Shown here in pieces: positions 47,801-60,200 of a stretch of DNA of 64,000 nt (its first letter is position 1; every line of letters starts with the position of its first letter). The stretch covers positions 21,537,525 to 21,601,524 of the forward strand of contig CM037879.1 of NCBI GenBank assembly GCA_021292165.1. The letters are read 5' to 3'. The notes under the pieces are model-generated. The model had not been told where the DNA came from and searched no databases. It worked only from the letters and a program-made list of their open reading frames with translations. Source of the DNA: Shinisaurus crocodilurus (Eukaryota; Chordata; Lepidosauria; Squamata; Shinisauridae). A program made the position numbers and the translations under genes.

Positions 47801-50800
47801 CACTTCCTGTTCCGGCAGTGTGCCTCTTCCATCCATTTGATCAGCTCAAGCCAGCAGAGGCCAATTTAGGCGTGAGTGCAAGCCATGAGCTGCAAACATC
47901 ACAGAAGCAGCAGCTGGTGGAGACTGAAGCCAGCCGGTCTTTCCTCCGGAAGGGAGCAAACGGGTTTCCATCTTGGCTGGGTTGGTGACCCAGACAACAT
48001 GGGCAGAGAGAGACGCTGGGAACAGGCCTCCATTGGCCAATTGCCATCCTCCGGCATGGGCCTCGTTGCTCACGTTTTTCTATGACCAACGTCAAACTTC
48101 AGTGGCAAGTTGAACCAAATGGTGAGCTGGGAACACTTGTGGGGGGGGGAGGGATGGCTATGAGTAGCCGACTGCTCAGAAGGACGGTGCCCATTTTGTT
48201 GCCATTTCAACCAATGCTCCAGGCTTTGAAATGAATTTGAAGGATAGTTCCCTGCTTGAAGGGTATGAAAATGCCCAGCACCCCTGAGACTGCCTGCATG
48301 GATGAGCAGGGTAGAACTCAACCCAGGAAATGTCCTAGCAAACAGCAGAGACCCGCCCCTCCTCCCCCAGAAGCTCCCGCAGGGAGTGCAGCAAGCCAGC
48401 CGTACGTACTGTGTGCCAATCCCCGTTGGCTGTAGGGGCAAGCAGAGAACAGCAGGGCCTGAAGTACCCCACACACCTGAACTGTGGGGGGAGGAAGCAC
48501 AGAAACAGCAGTTGCAATTCCCAAAACCACCAGCTGGACCTGCCGTTATTCTGGCACCTTGGACCGGATTCTCTTCACCCCAAGAGAGAAGAATTGCCCG
48601 CCTGTTTGGCTCTCACCCTGATGTCCTGTGCTTTATTTAGGGGCAGATGTGGAAAACCCAGAGCCACTCAAGTAGCCACTTAAAACCCAACTATATGGCC
48701 CTTGTAACCACACTGAAAGGTGACGGCCTATAGCCTCCGGCCCCACTGCCCAGCACACCACCCCTTGGAAATATGGGGACCATGAGAGGCAGGCTCCCGT
48801 GAGATGGATGGTGTGGGATCCAAGGGGCTAATTCTCTTATCAAGTGGTGCGGTGTGTGAGCAAAGGAGAAAGGGCGAGTGAGAGAGAGACAGAGAGAGAA
48901 TGTGAGTGCAAGTGAAAGAAAGAAAGAAAGAAAGAAAGAAAGGAAGACTGCAAGCCCTCTTACCTCTTCTGTTTGTAGGTCAACATGGCTTCAGAAATGG
49001 GCAGCTGATGGGACACGTTGGCGCCTGTGATGAACTGGGCAACTCGGCCAGGGACGTCCATAGTGTCTGGAGAGAGGTGAGTGGAAGGGTTGGAGGGCAC
49101 AGAGCAGCGATGAGGCCGGAGGGAGCCTCACCCCACACTCCTCCTCCTGGGTTGCTGTGCTGCTGGAGCCAGAGGTCTGCTGGGGCTCTTACCTGAACTT
49201 GGGGGCTCGACTCTGCTGAAGAGCTCTCTCCACGCGGCATCAAGGAACAAGGCGCTGTACCTGTTATCCACAGAACCAAGGTACTTGGCCAGGGGATGGG
49301 AGCCTGGGAAAGACACAGTGGAAATGGAAGCATTTAAAGGGGTGGGGGAGGAGAGGTAGAGCGCACAAGCAAAGCAAAGCAAAGCTTCCCATTCTCTCCT
49401 CGTGAAGCAGTGGTGTGTGTAGCAAATCCTGCACTGATTGGCTCACCTTCACCCTTCTCTGGTCCACGTCCCGCCCCCCCCCGCCCCCCAGTTTGGGATG
49501 GCTGAAGAGACAGTCCTGCAGGCCAACCGAAATGGAGAAATCTTCTCAGCCCCAGCTGAGAAGATGCCGTGGCCCTTCAGGACTGGCCCCCCGTGGCAAA
49601 GACTCTTACCCAAGGGCACCACGAGAAAACGGAGGTAGTTAAGCCAGTCCTGGGGTCTTGCTGGCCAGCTGTTCCACAAAGAAGCGCAGGACGATGCTCA
49701 GGTAGCTCTGGTCCCCAGCCACGGCCACTTTCACTGGGGGAGGCATGTGGGAATTACAGTTACAGCTGCAGGAAGAAGAGGAGATTCTGAGACATTCGCA
49801 GTGAAGCATCTCCAGGACAGCAAAGCCGAGGCACAAATCCCTGTCATGATCCCACGGCTAACACCATCTCCAGCCTAGAGTGTACCACCCATTGGACCAA
49901 ACCAGCCTTCCCCAACCTGGCATCCTCCTGATTACAGCCATTGGCTGTGTTGGCTGGGGATGATAGGGGTTGTAGTCCAAGACATCTGGAGAAAGCCAGG
50001 TTGGGGAAGACTGGACTAAACCAGGGAAGGGGAATGCGTGGTCCTCACAGATGTTCTTCGACTGCAACTCCCATCATCTCTCAAGTCCCCATCATCTCTC
50101 ATCCCTTGGCCATGCTGCCTGGGGCTGACAGAAGATGCAGTCCAAGAACATCAGCGAGGGCCACGCATTTCCCACCCCTGGTTTAGTCCAGCCTTCTCCA
50201 ACCTGGTACCTTCCAGATGTCTTGGACTACAACCTCCCTGTCCCTGAACATCGACCATGCTGGGCTGATGGGAGCTGTAGTCCAAAAGGGGACCTCCCAT
50301 CCCTAAGGCTGAAACCGGAGGGAGGGGGGCTTCCTGCCCTGTGTACACCAAAACCCAAAGTCCTTCCCACACAGTTAGCCTGGGAAGCCTCCACATGGCA
50401 CTATACTCCACATGCCAGGCTATACTCACTATCTCTGGATACGAGCAACAATCGTGTTGAAGGCAGCTTGGACGTCTGCCATGGAGCAGGTGGAGACAAT
50501 GGGCTGCTTGTGTTCTTGGAGCTGATCGCACAGATACTGCCGGTATAAAAACGCAAAGATCTATGTTTGTGTATATAGTATAGTAGAGAATATACAAACA
50601 GAAGCGCAAATATCTTACAAACTCAACTGATAAGCACCAAAGCCTTCCCCGCTAATCTCGGCAGTGGTGCTGCCAAGGAGGGACTTTGGGGCAGACGCCC
50701 AGGGCCCCACTCAGCAGAATGATCAGGAGGGCCCCCAAATGCAGCAGAGGTGGCTTACCACTTTTTAAAGAAACAGAAATGATACACATTGCACACTCAA

Positions 50801-53800
50801 CAGGACCCCCATAGGACCCTTAAGTCCAGAGACAAAGAGCGCCTAACTGCATTACTGAATCTGTGCAACTCCACAAAATGTAGTGACGGTCGCCAACCTG
50901 GACAATTTTAGAAGGGGATTAGAAAAAATCATGGAGGATAAAGCTATCAATGGCTACTGGTCTGGATGGCTATGTATTATCACCAATATCGGAAGAAGCA
51001 TGCCTCACAATACCGGGGCAACAGCAACAGGAAAGGGCTATTGTGGCTCATGCTGGCTCAGCTTGTCTGAGCGTGGAAAGCTAAGCAGGGTCAGGCCTGG
51101 TTATTACTTGGATGGGAGACCCCTCCTCTAGTTTCCTGCATTGAGCAGGGGGTTGGACTCGATGGCCTTGTAGGCCCCTTCCAATTCTATGATCCTAAGA
51201 CTTCCCAGAGGCATCCGGTTGGCCACTACAGGAAACAGGATGCAGGACTCAATAGGCCTTTGGTTTGATCCAACATGGCTTTTCTAACGTTCTCATGATT
51301 GTAGTTAGAACTGGGGGCAGGGCTCATCTATCATATGGCTTAAGAGAGGGCTTGTTTATTTCGAAATTTTATATGCTGCCTTTCAGGGCAAAAGCCTTCC
51401 TGGGTGGCTTACATCCACATCATAAAATGATACATCAAGAAGCAATAAAACCAAAACTAAAACATGACACAACATTAAAAGCAGCAGCAGTTAAAACAAT
51501 ACAAAGCACTACCTATTAAAAAACAATTAAAAGGTTTTCATGGTATATTTTGACATCTCCCCAGGGAGGGGCTTCCACAAACATGGGGCCATTCCCCAAA
51601 AGGCCCTCTCTCGTGCCCACCCAGTCAAAAAGAACTTGGTGGTGGGCCCGCGAGCAGAGCCTCCAAGGCTAATCTCAAGGCCCGAACAAGTTCACATGGG
51701 TACAAGCAGTCCTTCAAACAACAAGGTCTCAAACTTGAGGGCGACCTTCCCCCACCTGGTGCCCTCCACATGTTTTTGACTACAGCTCCCATCATCCCCC
51801 AGCCAGCATGGACAATGGTCTGGAATGATGGGAGTTGTAGCCCAAAACATCAAGGGGACATCAGACCGGGGAAGGTTGGTTTTAGTGCTGGAAAGGTCAT
51901 GACTAGCACCTTAACTGGGGGTGGAAATGAATAGATAACCAAGCCCCCCCTTGCTCCCAAGGAGCTGCCCTTTCCATGCATGAGCTGTGTCTTAGCTCAG
52001 GGACTGCAGCATTCTCCAGAGCCTTCCAAATCAGCCTCAGAGGACTTTTGCACAGCTCTGGTGGAGTTACAATTAGCATCTAGGACATGGCCAAAAAACA
52101 GATGACATTTGGGGTGGGGGTGGGCAGCTAAAAACTCATTGAAAAACGGAATTGCTTTTTATCACTAAACAAAAGGGAATGCAAAACCTGAAAAAAGACA
52201 TTACGGGTCAGGAGAGAACGTTAAAAAAAATAGCCAAGCTTTTCCCGGGAGAACTCTGTAAATACCAAGCTAATGCCAAACCAAGTTGAGGGAGGTTCGC
52301 TGCTTTTGTGCTGTATTTTAGAATGTTTTATACTTTTGGTTGTAGGCCATTTTTTAACCATCTTAACAGGAAAAACAAAAATAAGTTAATAAAATGAAGG
52401 AAATCATTTGGGGTGTGTGTGTGTGAATGAATTCTTTCTCAGGCTAAATTCCCTGGCAGTATTTTGCCTCGGCCTGGTTGGCTTCTTTGAGCCATGCTGT
52501 GGAGAAAGTGGACCAGGAGGAGACTAGAATCTAGGCACGGTCACCCTGTGAAGGCAAATGCCAGGAGATTCAGGATATATAAAAGGAAGGACCTCTTCTC
52601 GCAGTGCAGTTAAACTATGGAATTGGCTACTGCCAGATATGGCGATGGTCACCAGCGTAGGGTGCTTCCAGATGGAGGGCTCCTAGCGCTACCATTCAGT
52701 AGGCACTGTGCAGCTAATTCCATCTTTTTCTTATGTATCGATCTATATATATAAAAGAAGGTGTCCTGACTGACTGACTGACTGACTGACTCATCAACAC
52801 CCAGCTCAAACAGTTTAATCTAAGAACATGAAATTTTGAAGGGACATTGCTTTTATGACGTAGACCCCCACTAAGGAAGGATTTTGGGAAATTCCATCCC
52901 TAGGGGGGTGAAAAAAGGGGGCAAAATCACCCCACTCTCATATCTGCAGTTCTGCAAATACGCCTCACCTCATAATTGCTGCACGAGCCAACTTGCTGCA
53001 CGAGCCAATAGCAGCAGTTATGCAAATAGCCCATACGACACTTAGAATGTTCGTATGAATTCCTGCAGGGGTCAATAGGGCTGGGTATGCAAATCTCCCC
53101 TAGGCCATTTAGAATGTTCTCTGAGGGGTGAAAAGGGAGGGAAACTTTTAAAATGACTGACTGACTATTGTGTGGGGGGCATCGTCGCATAGGCTCCATC
53201 AAGTTTAGACGGATCTACCCCAAACTTGGCATGCTCACTCTTCATCACCTGTAGACTCTCAGGATTAACCTGATTTTTCTTTATGCACAGATATTTCTGT
53301 CACAAAAGATTTCTGCTGCCAGCACCCAGCCTAAACATTACACTTTCAGTCAGATACACTGCATCTTTTCCATACATGTTTCTTTTAAAAACTATTATAC
53401 CAAATCCTAAAATCCAAGCGAGCGCAGCTGCAGACAACAGCTAGTTTATTATATTTATATCCCACCTTTTTTTCCTGCAAGGAACCCAAGACGACTTACA
53501 TAGTCCTCCTCCTCTCCATTTTATCCTCACAACAACCATGTGAGGTAGGTTAGGCTGAGAGTCAGTGACTGGACCAAAGTCACTCCGTGAGCTTCATGGC
53601 CAAGTGGGCACTAGAACCCGGGCACTAGAACTCTAAGCACTACGCCATGCTGGCTTTCAATCTCCTTAATAGATTTTCCACAATAAGAAAAAAGACTGAA
53701 GAAATGGTGGGAAAACATGGGAGAGTTTTGAGAGTAAGACGACGATGACACAAAATTCCTTGATTGAGGCAGAGCGACGGTGCAATAAAAGCTTCACCTG

Positions 53801-56800
53801 GAAGCACCCACAGATGGCTTTAAAATTCATGGAAGGCAAAGCTGTTGATGGCTATATACTACCTCCAGGATCAGAAATGGAATCCCTCCAAATAGGAATG
53901 GGAGAGGGTTGCTGCCCTCCTGTCCTGCTTATGGGCTTCCCAGTGGCATCTGGTTGGCCAATGTGGGAAACAGGATGCTGGACAACATAGGCCTTTGGCC
54001 TGATTCAGCCAGGAGGCTCTTGTGTTCATTTGGAGAGGCTGTTCTGAAAGCACCATTACTCTGCAGGGGGCTGGGTTAGATCAACCTTCCCCAACCTGGT
54101 GCACTTCAGGTGTGTTAGACTGCAACTCCCATCATTCCCAGCTAGCATAGCCAAAGGCACCAGGTTGGGGAAGATTGGATTAGATGCACTGCATAACCCC
54201 TTGCCCGGGCTCCTCACCTGGCCTTGCCACTCGCCGATGTTCACCAGGATGATGCTCTCTGGCAGCTGTTCATCCGAGACCAAGATCTGGTTGAGCTGGT
54301 CGTACACAGACTTCCGAGGCACCTGCAGCAGCAAAGCAAAGCAGCTTTCCAATCTGTTGCAAGCAGCTACCCCACCACCCCAGGGCTGGCTGCGCAAAGA
54401 CCCAAGGATCACCAAAGCCAGAGAGACCTCATGGCCCCTGTTGCGAAGCCAGAAGTTGCAAACCCCTGCCTCATTTTGGCTCTGCAGTTGTTGTCGTCGT
54501 CCCCCCCCCAATTCAGGAGACTCAAGTCACTACCCAGGAAAAACCCTTCCTCTCCCTAGTAGCCACCCCCTCCAGCCCTCCCGCCACTCCACAGCCAGAC
54601 CTGGGTGTTCTGCCGTGAGTCTGGGGAGCTCTCACTGTCCAGGCTGCCGGTCCGGTCACTGTGGCCCTTGGAGTTCTGCCTGTCCTTGACGGACATGCTG
54701 CGGGGGCGCCAGAGCTGCTTGTTCTCAGCTTTGCTGAAAGACAAGGAGCAGTCGTCAGAAAAGGGCTCCAGGGGAGCTGGACTTGGGGATTTGAGAGGAA
54801 GGGCGCTTCCAGGCTACCAAGTGGCCATCACTAGCCAGAGTATGCAAGTCAGCAGCGACAGGCCCAGCAAGAGCGAGACTACCAAGTCCATGATATCTGC
54901 AGGGGGGCCTTTCAGGGGCGTTAAGAGAGCAGTCAGTGGTCACCATGAAGAACCACTGACTGGCTTCAGACAACATGATAACCCACACTCAAGGGTTGAG
55001 TATGCACTTAGTGTGGGTTGCTGTTGAACTATGGGTTGTTGTACAAACATGGGTTATCATGTTGTCTGAACCCAGCCAAGATAACAAGCCATGGCCTGTT
55101 AACCATGAACAACCCAAGAAGAGAATCCATGGTTTGTTGTTGGGTTGTGAACTGTGGGTTGTTCGTGGTTAACAAACCATGGTTTGTTAGCTCAGCTGGG
55201 TTCAGACAACATGATAACCATGTTTCAGCAACAACCCATGGGTCAACGACAACCCATACGCAACCCTTGAGTGTGGGTTATCGTGTTGTCTGAACCCACT
55301 ACATCTCACTCAGTCTCTAAAGATCAACCAACGGCGTCCCCTGCCCTCTGCTTTTACTATTTATTGGTTTGTTTGTTTATAATTATTTTTAGGCCACCTT
55401 TAAGGGTAAAACCTTGTCAAGGTAGCGTATAAGTTAAAAACCTTGCAAAAACAGGTATAATAAAATTCAGTAACTAAATATTCATTCAAAGTTCCGAAAA
55501 AACAAAGGTCACTGTTAACAAATATGTGCCAACTTAGGGCTGGAAGTCTGCCAGGGGAGATGTTCTAGGCAGCTGGCCCTCAAATTAATTGAGTTACAAT
55601 GGATTACATTTGAGCTCTTTCAGGTATTTACCTTTACAACTGCCTGCAAGGTAAGGGTTATCATGTTGAGTGTGGGTTATCATGTTACCTTGCCTTTAAG
55701 GTATTTACCTTTACAACTGCCTCTGCAAAAGCCCCCTAGCTGCACAGTCAAATGGGGATTTGGACCCAAATCTCCCACCTGCAAAGCCAACAATCTTTGT
55801 CCCCCAGCAAATGTCCTTTGCGAAGTCAACACAGCTCCCATTCCAAACAAGGCCGGCCACCAGCCAAGGATGAGGCCTTCCTTACCTGGGGGAAACGGTG
55901 GCTGGGAACTCAGGCTTGCTTACGCTGTTCAGCTGCGCTAGCCGGTCCAGGCTGCTCTCCTTCAGGACTGTCTCAGCTGTTCCTCCTGGGCAGGATTCGT
56001 CTGCCTCCAACTCCTGAGAGGTTGCACAGAAAGTATTGGCAGGGGGTGCGGACAGGTTGCTTCAGTTTTGAGCCCTATGAGAATGTCAAGTGGCTGGTTC
56101 CTCAAGCATGCCTCTCCCACAACGCAAGAACTTTGACCAGGTTGGCTGCCCCAACAGACAAAGAAACACCAACCCCTCTCTTGAAATTCTCCCACTCCTC
56201 AAATAACCATGCAAGACGCCTTTCCCTTCCAAAACTGTCAGTGCATGTTCCCACCCCATGCATCCACACCTCGAAGGCCACCTCTGCAACCGTCAGTGCC
56301 ACCTCGACCAAGCAGCCAGAAGCAGAAACGCTTATGAGTGCTTCTAGCTTACCAGCCACTTTTAAACCACCACCGCCCCCAAGGATGGCATATCTGTGGG
56401 GTGGTGGATGGGAGTCCTGCACTGCCAGGGCCCTGGAAGTTGTAGGGGGAAATCCAGGGCCACGATTACAGTGCATAGTTAAACTATGGAATTCACTTCC
56501 AGAAAATGCAGTGATGGCCACCAATCTGGGTGGCTTTAAAGGGGGATTGGACAAATTCATGGAGGAGAAGGCTTTCGATGGCTACTAGTCCTGATGGTAA
56601 TATGCTACCTTCAGGATCAGAGGCAGTATGCCTGTGTACACCACTTGCTGGGGAACGTGGGCAGGAGGGTGCTGTTGCACTGATGTCCTGCTTGCAGGTT
56701 TGTGTGAACAAAATGCTGGACTAGATGGATCCTTGGTCTGATCCAGCATGGCTCTTCTCACGTTCTTATGGCTCCACAGTGTACAGAATGTGCAACCAAG

Positions 56801-57242
56801 CTGTGGGCTGGACCACACAGGGGAACAGGCCAGCAGTCTGTAGTTTTTGTAAAACTGACCCAAGAGAAAACACTAGCACAGGGACTATAGCAGTCTGGTG
56901 CCCTCCAGATGATTTGTACTTCAACTCCCATAAGCCCCAGCCATCATGGCCAATGGTCATGGATGATGGGAGCTGTAGTCCAAAACATATAGAGGGCACT
57001 AGGTTGGGCTATAACCTTACACCAAGGGTGGGCAACTTGTGGCCCTCCTGATGTCTTGGCCTACAATTCCCATGATTCCTCATCACTGACTATACTGGCT
57101 AGGGCTGATGGAAGCTGTAGGCCAAAACACTGGGAGGGCCACAAGTTGCCCACCCCTGCATTAAACAAACACACAGCTATGTGTGCCAACCATGCTTCCA
57201 AACAGTGTGCCCCTAACACACTGTCCCGCACAGAAGTGAAAC

Positions 57243-57288
<46 letters not shown>

Positions 57289-60200
57289 CCACCACTCCTC
57301 CAGCGTGCACTACCCAGTGGTGCAGCAGTAAATTTTGAAGTGTGGGTGCTCATCATGACGGGCCCCACAGCCAAGCCCCCAAGAAGTGTCCAAAAATGCA
57401 GGCAGCTGTGTTGATTCATATTAACAAAGCAGTTCTAGCAGTTTTCATCTCCAGCAGGAGCAGGTCTTTTGGAGAGCCAATAGGTCATAATTTAAGACCA
57501 GGCCACCCCAAAATATTTTGCATTACAGCAGGGAACAATATATTGCTGTTGGGAAAATTCATTTGCCTCCAGCTCCTGGGAGGATTGCAGCTAAGCTCAG
57601 AGGGAACAGGGAATTCTGAGGTGGGGGTGGCAGGGATGATTATCAGCATCCCTGCTAATAAGAAAGTGCAGGCACTTTGTCCCTGTGAGCCCTGACTCCA
57701 CTACACCACCGGCACTATCCTACCGATTTTCATCCATCCCCTCAGAAGATGCTGGGAGGCTGGGAGGGTTTTCTATTTCTCTCCTGTCCCCAGTGATAAA
57801 TGGTCTAATTCTTTGTGTGTGGCGGGGTGTGTGTGGGGAGACAGAGAGTACAGTTCTCCACGTGAACATATTACTGCGGAATTTAGTGGGCAGATCGCTC
57901 ATTTGAAAGGGACATCTGGCTTACGCTGGCTCAGCTTGTCTGAGTGAGGAAAGCTAAGCAGGGTCAGGCCTGGTTATTACTTGGATGGGAGACCCCTCCT
58001 CTAGTTTCCTGCACTGAGCAGGGGGTTGGACTCGATGGCCTTGTAGGCCCCTTCCAACTCTATGATCCTATATTGGAAGAGAATGTCTTGGGATGGTGCT
58101 CACACCACCCGGTTAGGCACATTTAGGGCGCAATCCTATGCATGTTTAGACAGAAAAAAGACCTACAACTCCCAGCATGCCCCAGCCAGGCCTTTTTTTC
58201 TATCAAAACATGCATAGGAATGAGCCTTTAGTTGACTTCCCCTTTCTGGGAGGGAGGGATGAGCCCCGGTTCCCTGGCTACCACTCTAGAAGTTTTCAAA
58301 GTTGCTCTGCACAGCCCACGTCAGAGTGTCTGCTCAGAGACAGCAAGGAAGGATTTGCCCAGAGAAAGCATCTTTACGCTTTGCGCTGCCTGATGCACTC
58401 TGGACGGCACAGACATGCACCGCACTGCCCTCATGTGGCCTAATGCGGCAGCGTGACCTGAGCAAGTGGCCGGGGCTGAAGGCGACACATCCACCCTGCT
58501 GCTAGGCACCAGCATTCTTAGAGTGGGAAGGGTCCCCTGAAAACGGCAGGTTCCTTCTCCCTTGGGGGCACCCCTGTGCGCAATGTGGACGGTCAGCCCC
58601 AAAGACTGCTCTGTCCCCACCATTCACCATTCATCAGGTGCCAGGGCAAGTGGTGAACTGGTGTGGGATGAAGCTCCTGTGGACTGCTGGGATCAGATGG
58701 GCAGCGTGAGAAGATAAGCCATTCCCACATTCAGATATGCTCAGTGGCCAAACACAGCACCACAAAGTTAGTAAAACTGGGCCCAGGAAGGACCCGCTAA
58801 GAACCCAGCACACTGTACTCACCATAGCCACAGTTTCCATGGCAGCCTCGTTTTGAGTGCGAGGGACACCCACTTTCTGCTTCTCTGCTGCTTCCTGGGG
58901 GGCAGGAAAAAGAAGCGACGCTATTAGTAGTGAAGCTCCCAGATCCAAGAAGGGAGCAAAGGCAAGATGGTTCCAAGGAAAAGCAGGGGGCGGGGGTGGG
59001 GGGAAACAAACACCAAAATATGTTTTTTGTGCATTTGCCCAGACTCGGGCACTGGAAGCAGATCCAGGTGCCCCAGGAGAGGTTATATGGGGGAAAGCCA
59101 CCATGTCCCCTGTCATTGCAGGGCCAAGGATGACCCCTGCTGGGCAAGTGAGTCCAGCTGGCCTGCTCCTAACCCACCTCTCCTATACTGGGGAAGGAAG
59201 CAGCTCATCAAGGAAAGAGAGAGAAAGGAGGAAAAAATAGAGCAGGGATTGTTCCCGACAGCATATAGGTTGTGGAAGGGAGGAGACCCAGGCAGACAGG
59301 CTGGTAGTATGGGAGGAGGAGGAGGAGGAGGAGGAGGAGTAACAACTCACAGGGCTGCCCGACTCTCGCTCCTGCCCCTTTTGGCCGTGCAGACTGCTGA
59401 TCTCAGTCTGGGAACCAGAGTGAGAGACACCCTCAAAGAAGCGCCTGCAGAAGAAACAGACGGACGGACAGACAGACAGACAGAGAGACGGACAGGAAGA
59501 GAAATGAGGAAGAAGTGAAGTCACCGTAACCCCCAGCTTGCATCCCTCCCCAGCCTCTGCCCCCACGGAGCACCGCAAGCACACCCATCACCAGAGCCCC
59601 AGCCCCCTGGCAACACAAAAAAGACAGAGGGGGAGGGGGGGAGGGGAGGGGCAGGTCCCGGTGAGCAGAGTCAAAATAAATAAATAAAAGAAAGGTATCA
59701 ATCGGTAACAGAGAAAGGACACAGCAGAGCAAAGCATCTCTACCTCCAGCTAGAAAAAGTCATGTCCCTCCCAACCAACCAGATCCTCCCACCAAGCAAA
59801 ATGGACACTGCAGATAAAGGTATCATTCGCATCTCTTTTGAAATTATTGGTGTGTGTGGGGGGAATCAATCACAAGACACTAAGCAGCCACACACACACA
59901 CACACCCTGGTGCCCTCGAGATGGGTTGGATTGCAACTCCAAGATCAGAAGTGCCATCCATTGGCAGCTGAAACAAAAGTGTCTCTCAAACATCCATCAG
60001 TCGATAGCAACTGCCTCAAATACAGCCTGGTAATGCCCCATCAAAGATGGAGACATTTGGGTGGATGGACTCCTGCTCAGGGCAATTCCTAGGACCCCTT
60101 ACAGAAGCACCATCTCTGGAGCTATCTGGCCCATTCTGCAGGCTCATAAAAAGTCATTCGGCGTGTAACAATTGCTTCTTTGTGACCAGGCTGGGAAGCT

